From: Acidobacteriota bacterium
GTDB taxonomy: Bacteria > Acidobacteriota > Blastocatellia > RBC074
Assembly: GCA_022614735.1 (NCBI GenBank)
Contig: JAKEHZ010000346.1
Coordinates: forward strand, 1 to 20,549
Direction of reading: 5' to 3'
DNA length: 20,549 nt
This document shows positions 1 through 8,387 of this stretch, piece after piece. The position numbers were made by a program, and so were the translations under genes. Positions within the stretch are counted from its first letter, which is position 1. The number at the start of each line of letters is the position of its first letter. The notes under the pieces are model-generated. The model saw nothing but the letters and a program-made list of their open reading frames with translations. It was not told where the DNA came from and did no database searches.

Positions 1-54
1 CCCCGCGTGCTGGGTTTCCGGAAGGGGCTCCTTACCGAAGTCCAGCACGCGGGG
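1..54. repeat. Inverted repeat (13-bp perfect arms)
   Basis: Arms 1-13 and 42-54 are perfect reverse complements (CCCCGCGTGCTGG against CCAGCACGCGGGG) around a 28-base spacer. The element sits just upstream of the first gene and may be cut by the window edge. It could end transcription of a gene to the left or be a REP-like repeat; no T-run follows it, so a classical terminator is not shown. Confidence 0.6.
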
Positions 55-89
55 ACGCGTGCGCTCCCAGGGATTTTCAGAGGAGCCTG

Positions 90-1553
90 ATGATGCTGAT
101 GTTGGATGGTCACACGCGCGCCGAGATGTGGCGACATCTAATCTCGGTGATCGAGAAGTACCTCAATGAAGTTCACACTGCGCGCGTCGCGCCTGAGTTG
201 GACGCAGACAAGATTCGCGCGTTGTTGAGAGAGTGCGATTTCCAGCGTCCGATCAGCCCGTTCGATGCCATCAGCTTGGTCGCCGACGGGATGTGGCAGT
301 ATCAGGTTCACACCACTCACCCGCGATATTTCGGGCTCTTCAATCCGCCTTCGACGACGATGGGGATCGCCGCAGATGCGCTGGTTGCCGCTTTCAATCC
401 GCAGCTGGCCGCGTGGAGTCACAGCCCATTTGCAACAGAGATCGAACAACATCTCATTCGCCATTTTGGGTATCGGTTTGGGTATGACCCGTGGACGATT
501 GACGGGACTTTCACTTCGGGTGGCTCCGAAGCCAACCACACGGCTTTGCTGACGGCCCTCACTCACTCGTTTCCCGAATTCGGCGAAGATGGAGTGCGCG
601 CTTTGCCGGAGCAGCCCGTAATTTACGTCTCATCGGAAGGGCACCATTCTTTTCTGAAAGCAGCGCGGGCGAGCGGACTGGGCGCTGCCGCTGTGCGCGA
701 GATTCCGGTCGATGACAGATTGAAAATGAGCTTGGAAGCATTAGTTGCGCGCATCGCGCGAGACAGAGTCGAAGGTTTCAAGCCATTGATGATCGTCGCG
801 ACCGCAGGGACGGCCGGCGCCGGGATCATTGATCCGATTGCCGATCTGGCAAATGTCGCCGAGCGAGAGGGAATGTGGTTTCACGTCGATGCGGCGTGGG
901 GCGGCGGAGCGGCGCTCGTGCCGGGTTTGCGACCGCTGCTGCTCGGCGGAATCGAGCGGGCAGATTCGATCACTTTCGACGCGCACAAGTGGCTGTCGGT
1001 GCCCATGGGCGCGGGAATCTATCTGACTCGCCATCCGGAGGTTCTCGAACGGACGTTTAGAGTCGCGACCGGCTACATGCCGCGCGATGCTGCCGGGATG
1101 GACGTCATCGAACCTTACACGCATTCGATTCAATGGTCTCGACGATTCATCGGGCTTAAGGTTTTCCTCTCGCTGCTGGTGGCCGGATGGGATGGTTATG
1201 CCGAGCATATCCGTCATCAGATTGCCATGGGTGATCACCTGCGCCGTTCGCTTGAGGCCTCATGCTGGGAGGTGGTCAACCGAACGCCGTTGCCTGTCGT
1301 CTGTTTTGTCGATCGAGAGCATCCCGACGGCAGAACGGCTGAATACCTCGATGCAATTGTTCATACCGTAGTCGCCTTTGGCGAGGCATGGATTTCCACG
1401 GCGCGTATTGGCGCGGGCCAGCCGGTGATAAGAGCCGGCATAACGAATTACCGCACCGGGCCGGAGAACGTGGAGGCTCTGGTCGCGGTGCTCAATCAAG
1501 CGCGCTCCAGGGAGAGCGATATATATGTTGGATGTAATTCTGAAGCGGTTTGA
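90..1553 (+). CDS. PLP-dependent group II decarboxylase (aromatic amino acid / glutamate type)
   Basis: A 487-residue pyridoxal-phosphate enzyme of the group II decarboxylase family, which removes the alpha-carboxyl group of amino acids to give amines. The PLP lysine is K300 in the motif DAHKW. The cofactor-pairing aspartate is D267 in HVDAAW, and the ring-stacking histidine region is EGHHS (183-187). The substrate-side segment FTSGGSEANHTALL (141-154) is typical of the family. Length fits aromatic L-amino-acid decarboxylases. Two ATGs lie in frame (90 and 93); AGGAG at 81-85 serves either. The 3' end overlaps the next gene by 29 bases, suggesting co-translation with the cupin. Substrate (tyrosine, tryptophan, glutamate, 2,4-diaminobutyrate) cannot be decided by eye. 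Confidence 0.9.
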   Translation: MMLMLDGHTRAEMWRHLISVIEKYLNEVHTARVAPELDADKIRALLRECDFQRPISPFDAISLVADGMWQYQVHTTHPRYFGLFNPPSTTMGIAADALVAAFNPQLAAWSHSPFATEIEQHLIRHFGYRFGYDPWTIDGTFTSGGSEANHTALLTALTHSFPEFGEDGVRALPEQPVIYVSSEGHHSFLKAARASGLGAAAVREIPVDDRLKMSLEALVARIARDRVEGFKPLMIVATAGTAGAGIIDPIADLANVAEREGMWFHVDAAWGGGAALVPGLRPLLLGGIERADSITFDAHKWLSVPMGAGIYLTRHPEVLERTFRVATGYMPRDAAGMDVIEPYTHSIQWSRRFIGLKVFLSLLVAGWDGYAEHIRHQIAMGDHLRRSLEASCWEVVNRTPLPVVCFVDREHPDGRTAEYLDAIVHTVVAFGEAWISTARIGAGQPVIRAGITNYRTGPENVEALVAVLNQARSRESDIYVGCNSEAV

Positions 1554-1893
1554 GATCCCGGACGAAACTCGCTTATTTGAGAAGGGCAAATTCGACATCG
1601 TCAAGATTGGAGGAATGACCATCGGCAGAGCGAGCTACGAACCCGGTTGGAGATGGTCGGAGCACGTCAGCCCGATTGCGGGCACGCCGTTGTGCGAAGT
1701 CGAGCACGTCGGGTTGGTTATTTCAGGCAGAGCAATGGTTGCCCTGAACGATGGAACTCAATTTGAACTCACGCCCGGAAGTCTTTTCTACATCCCGCCC
1801 GTCCCGCACGACAGTTGGGTTATTGGAGACGAATTTTATGTCTCATTGCACTTCTTGGGCGCAGATCATTACACGAAGGGAGAAAAGAGATGA
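1525..1893 (+). CDS. Small cupin-domain protein
   Basis: A 122-residue single-domain cupin with no signal peptide, so probably cytoplasmic. Possible metal ligands are H47, H61 and H95. The second cupin motif is visible as PGSLFYIPPVPHDSW (84-98), and the first is a variant (WRWSEHV, then EHVGLVISGRA). The start ATG at 1525 lies inside the decarboxylase 3' end and has a GGGAG-type ribosome site about 10 bases upstream. The 3' end overlaps the next gene by four bases (ATGA). Function is unknown; cupins of this size range from small oxygenases and isomerases to ligand sensors. Position directly after the decarboxylase suggests it acts on, or responds to, the same compound; that is inference. Confidence 0.8.
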   Translation: MLDVILKRFEIPDETRLFEKGKFDIVKIGGMTIGRASYEPGWRWSEHVSPIAGTPLCEVEHVGLVISGRAMVALNDGTQFELTPGSLFYIPPVPHDSWVIGDEFYVSLHFLGADHYTKGEKR

Positions 1894-2363
1894 CGGCAGA
1901 AGAGAGAAGAGAATTGATCGCGAAGTATGCGGCCGGTTACGGCGAAGTCGTTAAAGCGCTCGAAGGGTTTCCGAAAGGGGATTTGACCGCGCATCCACTG
2001 CCGGGCAAATGGAGCGCGCGCGAAATTGTGCAGCATCTGGCTGACAGCGAGATGACGAGCGCGATTCGTCTGCGGCGATTGCTGGTCGAAGAAAAACCGG
2101 TCATTCACGGCTACGATCAGGAGCTGTTTGCAACACGTCTGAATTACAACGAGCGTGACATAGCCCCCGCTCTCGATGCCCTGCGCGCATCGCGCTCAAC
2201 GACCCTGCAATTGCTCGAACAGATGACTGAGGAAGACTGGCAACGCGAAGGGACGCACAGCGAAAGCGGTCGTTACACGCCGGAGGACTGGCTAAAGATT
2301 TACGCCGCGCACGCGCACGGTCATGCCGATCAGATTCGGGACTTGCACAAGGCTTTATCGTAG
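1890..2363 (+). CDS. DinB-fold protein, copy 1
   Basis: A 157-residue DinB superfamily protein, a four-helix bundle that usually binds one divalent metal through three histidines. The likely ligands are H49 (VQHLADSE), H141 and H145 (HAHGHADQI). Related proteins include thiol-dependent S-transferases (bacillithiol or mycothiol enzymes) and many uncharacterised stress proteins, so no reaction is assigned. I chose ATG 1890 because it overlaps the cupin stop in an ATGA junction and has GGGAG at 1878-1882. An in-frame start at 1815 would put 25 extra residues inside the cupin gene. It lies 11 bases before a second DinB-fold gene, apparently a distant paralogue. Confidence 0.85.
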   Translation: MTAEERRELIAKYAAGYGEVVKALEGFPKGDLTAHPLPGKWSAREIVQHLADSEMTSAIRLRRLLVEEKPVIHGYDQELFATRLNYNERDIAPALDALRASRSTTLQLLEQMTEEDWQREGTHSESGRYTPEDWLKIYAAHAHGHADQIRDLHKALS

Positions 2364-2374
2364 AGGATTTCAAT

Positions 2375-2884
2375 ATGACCAGACCAGATTCGACAGAATA
2401 CGTTCAGTACTTTGGCAAATATATTTCGCTCGTGCCCGGAGACACCATCGTCACGACGTTGAGCGATCAAATCGAAACCACACTGAAACTATTGCAAAGC
2501 CTCAGCGAGCCGCAGGGCGAATTGCGCTATGCGCCGGGCAAATGGAGTATCAAAGAAGTAATCGGCCACCTGATTGACACCGAGCGTATCTTCGCCTACC
2601 GCGCCTTGCGTATCGCGCGCGACGATCGGACACCGCTCTCGGGTTTTGATGAGAATAATTACATCGCCAACAGCAACTTCGACGCACGCCGGTTGGCTGA
2701 GATAGCTGACGAATTCGAGGTCGTGCGAAAAGCCAATGTTTACCTGCTCAGGCATCTCGACGACGAGGCCTGGATGCGTCGCGGCGTGGCCAATGAAAAC
2801 GAGATCAGCGTACGGGCTATTGCCTACATCATGGCAGGTCACGAGCTGCATCATCTGGAGATCATCCGGTCACGATATCTCTGA
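2375..2884 (+). CDS. DinB-fold protein, copy 2
   Basis: A 169-residue DinB superfamily protein. Likely metal ligands are H65 (IGHLIDTE), H156 and H160 (GHELHHLEI). The segment YAPGKWSIKEVIGHL (52-66) is the hallmark helix of the family and matches LPGKWSAREIVQHL in the preceding gene, so the two are probably old tandem paralogues. It starts at ATG 2375 behind AGAGGA, which overlaps the upstream stop codon; this implies coupled translation. Function is unknown; DinB proteins may be thiol transferases or metal hydrolases. No membrane segment or signal peptide is present. Confidence 0.88.
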   Translation: MTRPDSTEYVQYFGKYISLVPGDTIVTTLSDQIETTLKLLQSLSEPQGELRYAPGKWSIKEVIGHLIDTERIFAYRALRIARDDRTPLSGFDENNYIANSNFDARRLAEIADEFEVVRKANVYLLRHLDDEAWMRRGVANENEISVRAIAYIMAGHELHHLEIIRSRYL

Positions 2885-2918
2885 TACGGTTGTGGCTTGA
2901 TAAGTTGAGGAATTTATA

Positions 2919-3317
2919 ATGGCAGTCGATGTTTCAACAGAAAACGATGAGATTGTGAATGCCACGAGGAGCCGGGTGCGCGGCGAGAAAGCGCACCTGC
3001 GAGTCGCCGATGCGCTGAGCCATCTCACCGACCCGGAAGGAATAAGATCTGTCGTGTTGTTCGAGCACGGCAGTTTGCAGGTAAAGATGTATGCGCCAAG
3101 AGACCACGATCCGCAGAGACCCCATTCGCGCGATGAAATTTACGTCGTCGCGCAGGGTGGCGGGGTATTTTTTAACGGCACGACCCGGCGCAAATTTCGC
3201 GCCGGCGATTTGATCTTCGCGCCGGCCGGGAACGAGCACCGGTTTGAGGAGTTCACAGAAGATTTCGCCGTGTGGGTGATGTTTTATGGCCCTGATGGTG
3301 GAGAAGCTTTAAACTGA
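2919..3317 (+). CDS. Cupin-domain protein, last gene of the run
   Basis: A 132-residue cytoplasmic cupin. The first motif is seen as PHSRDEIYVVAQGGG (68-82) with H69 and E73 as probable metal ligands, and the second as AGDLIFAPAGNEHRF (95-109) with H107. Start ATG 2919 follows a GAGG ribosome site, 34 bases after the DinB gene, so it is likely in the same transcript. The stop codon touches the arm of a 52-bp inverted repeat that separates it from the convergent hisH. Reaction unknown. Confidence 0.85.
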   Translation: MAVDVSTENDEIVNATRSRVRGEKAHLRVADALSHLTDPEGIRSVVLFEHGSLQVKMYAPRDHDPQRPHSRDEIYVVAQGGGVFFNGTTRRKFRAGDLIFAPAGNEHRFEEFTEDFAVWVMFYGPDGGEALN

Positions 3318-3451
3318 AAGTCGAAATTAGTTAAGAGTTTCAACACAAAGGATCAAAGGGTCAAAGGAGGATATAGGCTTGCCTTTTTTCTTCTTTGACC
3401 CTTTGACCCTTTGATCCTTTGTGTTGAAACTCTTAACTAATTTCGACTTTC
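3316..3451. repeat. Family A inverted repeat, 52-bp perfect arms
   Basis: Arms 3316-3367 and 3400-3451 are perfect reverse complements with a 32-base spacer. The arms contain iterated TCAAAGGG units. The element fills the gap between two convergent genes and overlaps the upstream stop codon by two bases, so it is well placed as a bidirectional terminator, although no clean T-run follows either arm. A related copy lies at 10589-10704. Confidence 0.9.
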
Positions 3452-3454
3452 TCT

Positions 3455-4054
3455 TCATCCAGCAAAATTCTGGAGCAGCTTCAACCCCGCTGTCTGGCTC
3501 TTCTCAGGGTGGAACTGCACTCCGACCACATTCTCACGCCCGCAGATCGAAGCAAAACGGCTTTCATATTCCGTCTCGCCCAGGACACAGGCTTGATCGG
3601 TCGTTTCAACGTAATAAGAGTGCACAAAGTAGAAGAACGATCGGTCAGGCAGGTCGCGAAAGACAGGGTGGCTTTGTTTAAATTCGACCTGGTTCCAGCC
3701 GACGTGCGGCACGCGCACCCCATCAGGAAACTTCACGACGCGGCCCGGCAGCAATCCCAGCCCTCGATGCACACCGAATTCGTGGCCCTCTTCGAACATC
3801 ATCTGCAGGCCTACGCAGAGGCCGATTATCGGCTTGCCTGCATGTGCAGCTTCGATCACCAGTTCATCAAAACCGAGTTTGCGCAGACTGTCCATCGCAT
3901 AACCAAACGCGCCGACTCCGAGAAGCACTAGTTTGCCGGCATCGCGCAAGACTTTCTCATCGCGCGTGACAACTGCCGGAATGCCTTGAGAGGTAAAAGC
4001 TTTCTCGACGCTTCGGAGATTTCCGACTCCATAGTCAATGATGGCGATCGTCAT
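3455..4054 (-). CDS. hisH: Imidazole glycerol phosphate synthase, glutaminase subunit
   Basis: A 199-residue class I glutamine amidotransferase. It hydrolyses glutamine and channels ammonia to HisF, which makes imidazole glycerol phosphate and AICAR. The catalytic triad is complete: C80 in GLCVG, H182 and E184 in FHPEKS. The N-terminal IDYGVGNLRSV and the GVGAF oxyanion region are typical, though the usual GVGAFPDAM reads GVGAFGYAM here. ATG 4054 lies two bases beyond the hisB stop, so translation is probably coupled. It is the last gene of the minus-strand run. Its partner hisF and the usual neighbour hisA are not in this window and must lie elsewhere if the pathway is complete. Confidence 0.96.
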   Translation of the reverse strand: MTIAIIDYGVGNLRSVEKAFTSQGIPAVVTRDEKVLRDAGKLVLLGVGAFGYAMDSLRKLGFDELVIEAAHAGKPIIGLCVGLQMMFEEGHEFGVHRGLGLLPGRVVKFPDGVRVPHVGWNQVEFKQSHPVFRDLPDRSFFYFVHSYYVETTDQACVLGETEYESRFASICGRENVVGVQFHPEKSQTAGLKLLQNFAG

Positions 4055-4056
4055 CG

Positions 4057-4653
4057 TTAGTTTCCGGAGATAGTTCCTTTCGTCGACATCACGCCTTCGA
4101 TCCGTTCGTCAATCCGTACAGCCTGCGAGAGCGCACGCGCAGCGGATTTAAATACGGCCTCGATGATGTGGTGTTGATTACGCCCATAAAAGATTTCAAT
4201 GTGCAAATTGCATTTGCAGTGCTCAGCAAACGAGCGCCAAAAATGTTCAGCGAGTTCGACCGAAAACGTCCCGATTTTGTCGCGTGTGTTTTTGACTTTG
4301 TAGACGAGATAAAACCGCCCGGACAGATCGACAACCGCGCGCGCCAGCGTCTCATCCATCGGCACATAGGCCGTGCCGTAACGCGCGATGCCTTTTTTGT
4401 CACCCAGGGCCTGAGCAAAGGCCTGGCCAAGGCTGATAGCAGTGTCTTCAACCGAATGATGGTCGTCAATCTGCAGATCGCCCTGGCAGGTTATTTCGAG
4501 ATCGAACAGCCCGTGCCGCGAGAATAGTTCAAGCATATGATCTAGAAATGGGACGCCGGTATTGATGTGACTCTCGCCCGTGCCATCTAAACTCAGCGCG
4601 ATCTTCACATCGGTCTCTTTGGTTTTTCGTTTGATCTCGGCTTTGCGGTTCAT
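4057..4653 (-). CDS. hisB: Imidazoleglycerol-phosphate dehydratase
   Basis: A 198-residue monofunctional IGPD, which dehydrates imidazole glycerol phosphate to imidazole acetol phosphate using two manganese ions. The histidine-rich metal motifs are present: FLDHM (36-40), DDHHSVED (63-70) and NQHHIIEA near residue 165. The C-terminal STKG is also typical. The frame stays open upstream to 4911, but that part only translates the intergenic inverted repeat and the hisC tail, so I start at ATG 4653, which gives normal family length. The ribosome site there is weak. No HisB-N phosphatase domain is fused, so histidinol phosphatase must be encoded elsewhere. Confidence 0.95.
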   Translation of the reverse strand: MNRKAEIKRKTKETDVKIALSLDGTGESHINTGVPFLDHMLELFSRHGLFDLEITCQGDLQIDDHHSVEDTAISLGQAFAQALGDKKGIARYGTAYVPMDETLARAVVDLSGRFYLVYKVKNTRDKIGTFSVELAEHFWRSFAEHCKCNLHIEIFYGRNQHHIIEAVFKSAARALSQAVRIDERIEGVMSTKGTISGN

Positions 4654-4677
4654 AAATAAGTCCGGACTGTCGAGAGA

Positions 4678-4782
4678 GATGAAGAGAGAATACGAAACAA
4701 ACGAAATAAACGAAACAAACGAAAAGCTGGGCATTTTTCGTTTGTTTCGTTTATTTCGTTTGTTTCGTATTCTCTCTTCATC
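4678..4782. repeat. Family B inverted repeat, 48-bp perfect arms
   Basis: Arms 4678-4725 and 4735-4782 are perfect reverse complements around a nine-base loop. The arms carry an iterated CGAAACAAACGAAA pattern preceded by GAGAGAATA. The hairpin lies inside the histidine run between hisC and hisB. Related copies lie at 10503-10770 and 18707-18806. Confidence 0.92.
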
Positions 4783-4787
4783 CCCGA

Positions 4788-5855
4788 CTACTTGAATATC
4801 TCCTTCAACGCCGCGATCAGCGTGTTGTTTTCTTCCGGCGTGCCAACAGTAATGCGGACGTATTCCGATAACATCGGCGCTTTGCTCACATCGCGAATCA
4901 GAATACCGCACGCGTGCAGCCCTTCAAACAACTGCTTCGGTGGAATTGCTGTCCTGACCGCGAAGAAATTCGCGGCAGAAGGAACAGGCATCAGCCCTTC
5001 GATCTTCTGCAATTCGGAAAATAATCGTTCACGCTCGCACCGCAACGCCTCGACCTGTGGCCTCAGAAGATGGAGATTTTCGAGCGCTACTTCAGCAGCC
5101 ATCATCGAAAAGAAGTTCAGGCTGTAAGGCATCTTCGCCTTGGCGAATTCGCGAATGAGCTCCGGCGCCGCAAGACAATAGCCAACGCGCAACCCGCCCA
5201 TGGCCATCGCCTTGGAAAACGTCCGCAGGATGACGAGATTTTTGTGTTGTCGCAGCAGAGGCACGAAATTTTCTCCGCCGATTTCCAGATAAGCCTGATC
5301 CAGCACAATCAAACCGTCCGTGTTTCGCAGCAAAGATGTCAGGTCTCGCGTATAGATGACACAGCCTGTCGGGTTGTTAGGTGAGCAAATTATAGTCAGA
5401 TCGGCCTTGCTCGCGACGATCTTGCTGGCTAATCGCGGGATGTTGAAAGTCAGGTCCTCGTTGAGTGGAACGGAAAGGATCTCGCCGCCTGCGACGTTGA
5501 TGACCTGGCGATAGACCGAAAAGGTCGGCTCCGGCAAAACCACGCGCACGCCTTTTTCGACTGTTGAGTTGACGACCGATTGAATCATTTCATTCGATCC
5601 GTTTCCTGCCATCACGCCGTCGGGTGTCCAGCCGGCGTATTCAGCCAGCTTTTTCAGGAGCGAAGTTGGAACGAAATCGGGATAACGCGCCCAATCGTAA
5701 TTCCTCGCTCGGCGCAGCACTTCTTCTTTGATTTGGATAGGCATGCCGAACGGGTTTTCGTTCTGGTTGATCTTGATCGGCGCTTCAAGCGGCGCGAGCG
5801 TGTAGGCGGTGATCTCGCGAACGTTCGGTTTGATTTTGTCCAGTGGCGACGACAT
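4788..5855 (-). CDS. hisC: Histidinol-phosphate aminotransferase
   Basis: A 355-residue fold-type I PLP aminotransferase that converts imidazole acetol phosphate and glutamate to histidinol phosphate. The PLP lysine is K215 in RTFSKAMAMGGLRVGY. N161 in SPNNPTG, and D186 and Y189 in LDQAYLE, match cofactor contacts. The N-terminal NQNENPFG (30-37) is the usual HisC substrate loop. ATG 5855 is one base past the stop of the upstream cupin gene, with a weak ribosome site, so coupling is likely. Related aminotransferases for phenylalanine or tyrosine look similar, but the his context supports HisC. Confidence 0.95.
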   Translation of the reverse strand: MSSPLDKIKPNVREITAYTLAPLEAPIKINQNENPFGMPIQIKEEVLRRARNYDWARYPDFVPTSLLKKLAEYAGWTPDGVMAGNGSNEMIQSVVNSTVEKGVRVVLPEPTFSVYRQVINVAGGEILSVPLNEDLTFNIPRLASKIVASKADLTIICSPNNPTGCVIYTRDLTSLLRNTDGLIVLDQAYLEIGGENFVPLLRQHKNLVILRTFSKAMAMGGLRVGYCLAAPELIREFAKAKMPYSLNFFSMMAAEVALENLHLLRPQVEALRCERERLFSELQKIEGLMPVPSAANFFAVRTAIPPKQLFEGLHACGILIRDVSKAPMLSEYVRITVGTPEENNTLIAALKEIFK

Positions 5856-5856
5856 T

Positions 5857-6375
5857 TCAGTTGCTCGATTTGGCGGCAGCCCTCTTCGTCAGATCGTCAG
5901 CAGGATTCACCCAGATAACCTTGAACGGCCCCATGCCGTGTACCTGAACGACGGTTTCCTCTTTGGCCTGGAGGAAATGCGGCATCCTTTTCGGCATGAG
6001 CACATATGATCCGGCGATGATCTCTTGTCCGGCTGCCAGATCGAACCTCTCGCCCATACCGATGGTGGCCTTTCCGCTGAGAACCGTGATGTGTTCATCC
6101 GTAGGATGCAAGTGTGGCGGAACCTTCAATCCCGCCTGCATTTTGATGCGGATGACAAATAGGCCTGTTTTGCTGGGATCGCCGGAAATAGTGGCCCTCT
6201 CGGCCCCAGGGATGAAGGGCTGCCATTTGATAGCATCCGGAGCAATCACTGAATGAGCGTCTTGAGCCTGAGCAACTGCGGGGTCGGTCTTTTTTTTCTC
6301 CTCCCCGGTTTGGGCAAGGCATAGAGAAGCAAGCGCCACCGAGAGCGCGACAATCAAAATAAGATGGATTTTCAT
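5857..6375 (-). CDS. Exported cupin protein inside the his run
   Basis: A 172-residue cupin with an N-terminal signal peptide (about residues 1-21, cleavage near CLA-QT) and so probably periplasmic. The cupin metal site is canonical: H88, H90 and E94 in PPHLHPTDEH, and H133 in PKRMPH. The mature domain is otherwise short and single. It has its own strong ribosome site (AAGGAG, eight bases from ATG 6375) and 54 bases of separation from hisD, yet its stop lies one base from the hisC start. A secreted cupin has no known role in histidine synthesis, so I read it as an accessory gene lodged in the operon. Function unknown. Confidence 0.87.
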   Translation of the reverse strand: MKIHLILIVALSVALASLCLAQTGEEKKKTDPAVAQAQDAHSVIAPDAIKWQPFIPGAERATISGDPSKTGLFVIRIKMQAGLKVPPHLHPTDEHITVLSGKATIGMGERFDLAAGQEIIAGSYVLMPKRMPHFLQAKEETVVQVHGMGPFKVIWVNPADDLTKRAAAKSSN

Positions 6376-6429
6376 GGTTTTGCTCCTTTTACCAAGTTCA
6401 CCCGCCCGCTACTGCAGCTGGGGGTGTGA

Positions 6430-7728
6430 TTATTCTTCAACTCTGATCGTAACAGCTCGCGCGTGCGCGTCAAACCCTTCAGCCAGCGCCAACTGCTCGA
6501 TCGACGCAGCTGTCCGATGCAATTCACTCTGCGTGTAGCGAATGATGCTCGTCCGTTTCAGAAAATCATAAACGCCAAGAGCCGAAGAGAAGCGCGCTGT
6601 GCCGCCGGTCGGCAGAACATGGTTGGTCCCGGCGAAGTAATCTCCGACCGTTTCCGGCGAGTACGGGCCAATGAAGATCGCGCCGGCATTGCGAATCTTG
6701 GCAGCCGTCGCCTCGCTCTCGGCTGTCATGACTTCGATATGCTCAGGCGCGAGGCGGTTGGCGAGCGTGCAGGCGGCATCGAGCGATTCGACGACGATCA
6801 GTGCGCCAAAATTTGCCAGCGACCTTTCGATGATTTCACGGCGCGCAAGAGTTTGAGTTTGATTGATGATCTCTTGACGAACTGCGACCGCAAATTTTTC
6901 GCTTGGCGTAATCAAAATTGCCGCGGCATCTTCCGAGTGCTCGGCCTGCGAAAGCAAATCAGCAGCCACAAAATCTGCGCGCGCAGTATCGTCCGCAATG
7001 ACGACGATCTCGCTGGGGCCCGCGATAGAGTCAATGTCTACAGCTCCATAAACGAGCTTCTTGGCCGCAGCCACGTATCGATTGCCCGGTCCAACGATCT
7101 TGTCCACACGAGGAATGGTCTCTGTGCCGCAAGCGAGAGCAGCAACCGCTTGAGCGCCGCCGACGGTATAGATTTCAAATAATCCCAGTTCTTTGAGCAC
7201 AGCGGCGATGATGGGATTATTAGTGAACTGTGCCGGCGGCGTGGCGACGATGATGCGTTCGACACCTGCGACTTTCGCGGGCACGGCGTTCATCATCACC
7301 GTCGAAGGGTAGGCGGCGCTGCCGCCGGGGACGTACAGTCCAACGATTTCCAGCGGTCGTATGCGCTGACCTAAACGTACGCCATTAGCCCCCTCGATCT
7401 CCCAATCACGCACAAGTTGTCGTTCATGATAATAACGGATGTTTGAAATGGCCTCACGCATCGCTGCAAGGAGTTCTTGATCAACTTGCGCGGACAATTC
7501 TTCAATCAGCTGACGATCAGCCAGCATCCCATTCGCGGCCAGCGCTACTCCATCGAAGCGGGCTGTATACTCGATTACGGCTTCATCACCGCGCGTAGCA
7601 ACATCGCGCACGATGGCTTCGGCCTGGGCCAGAATTTCGCCGTCCAGTCCCAGGCTGCGACTCAAAATGCGTTGCAGCCTCTCACTCTCTCCAAGACGCG
7701 AATCAGTTAGCTTAACGATTTCGATCAT
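6430..7728 (-). CDS. hisD: Histidinol dehydrogenase
   Basis: A 432-residue zinc- and NAD-dependent enzyme that oxidises L-histidinol in two steps to L-histidine, the end of the pathway. Catalytic E329 and H330 lie in APEHIE. Zinc ligands match by motif as Q261 and H264 (SQAEHSED), D363 (ETVGDYFAGTNH) and H422 near the C-terminus. The segment YVPGGSAAYPST (132-143) is the family signature. Length is standard. The start ATG 7728 overlaps the hisG stop by four bases (ATGA), a classic coupled junction. Confidence 0.97.
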   Translation of the reverse strand: MIEIVKLTDSRLGESERLQRILSRSLGLDGEILAQAEAIVRDVATRGDEAVIEYTARFDGVALAANGMLADRQLIEELSAQVDQELLAAMREAISNIRYYHERQLVRDWEIEGANGVRLGQRIRPLEIVGLYVPGGSAAYPSTVMMNAVPAKVAGVERIIVATPPAQFTNNPIIAAVLKELGLFEIYTVGGAQAVAALACGTETIPRVDKIVGPGNRYVAAAKKLVYGAVDIDSIAGPSEIVVIADDTARADFVAADLLSQAEHSEDAAAILITPSEKFAVAVRQEIINQTQTLARREIIERSLANFGALIVVESLDAACTLANRLAPEHIEVMTAESEATAAKIRNAGAIFIGPYSPETVGDYFAGTNHVLPTGGTARFSSALGVYDFLKRTSIIRYTQSELHRTAASIEQLALAEGFDAHARAVTIRVEE

Positions 7729-8387
7729 GGTTTTAGAATTTCGGTTAGATCGGCGATTAGCGCACCGACCTCGACACGTTTCAAATGAAAGCTTGCGCGA
7801 TTGACGATCAGCCGCGCAGTTGATTCAGTGATTACGTCAATCACCTCAAGCCCGTTTTCATTCAGCGTCCGGCCGGTCTCAACGAGATCGACAATTCGAT
7901 CGGACAGCCCAAGCAGAGGAGCCAGTTCGACCGATCCGGAAAGCGAGACGACTTCAATCGGCACGCCCTTTGTATGAAAGTATTCGGTAGTGATGCGCGG
8001 ATACTTGGTCGCTACGCGCACAGTTGCGAGCAGATTGTAATCCTGGCCTACGACTTCGCGCTTCCCCGCGACCGCGATTCTGCATCGTCCGATCCCCAGA
8101 TCGAGCGGCTCATGCACGCCGGCTTGCGATTCGAGCAGCACGTCACGCCCACACACACCCACATCGGCCACACCATACTCGACATAGGTCGGCACATCAG
8201 CCGGTTTGACGAAGACGAAGCTGAAACGACCATCGGTCGAATTGAGGAGCAGTTTGCGCGAGTTCAATTCGCTTTCAGCAACGATGATGCCTGCCCGGGC
8301 AAAGAGCGCGATCGCATCGTCCTGCAGCCGGCCTTTTGAAAGTGCGATGGTTAACTTGTGTCCGGGTTTGATGTCGTTACTGCTCAC
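7725..8387 (-). CDS. hisG: ATP phosphoribosyltransferase catalytic subunit, short form
   Basis: A 220-residue HisG that makes phosphoribosyl-ATP from ATP and PRPP, the first committed step. At this length it lacks the C-terminal ACT-like regulatory domain of the long form, so it needs HisZ, encoded directly upstream, for activity and histidine feedback. Visible signatures are IALSKGRL near the N-terminus, DVGVCGRDVL, and the PRPP loop region with DLVETGRTLNENGL. The start is GTG 8387, supported by AAGGTG about seven bases upstream, and it overlaps hisZ by 11 bases. Confidence 0.95.
   Translation of the reverse strand: MSSNDIKPGHKLTIALSKGRLQDDAIALFARAGIIVAESELNSRKLLLNSTDGRFSFVFVKPADVPTYVEYGVADVGVCGRDVLLESQAGVHEPLDLGIGRCRIAVAGKREVVGQDYNLLATVRVATKYPRITTEYFHTKGVPIEVVSLSGSVELAPLLGLSDRIVDLVETGRTLNENGLEVIDVITESTARLIVNRASFHLKRVEVGALIADLTEILKP

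Noticed and set aside
4654..4911. 86-residue N-terminal extension of hisB
   Set aside because: It only translates the family B hairpin and the end of hisC; ATG 4653 gives standard IGPD length.
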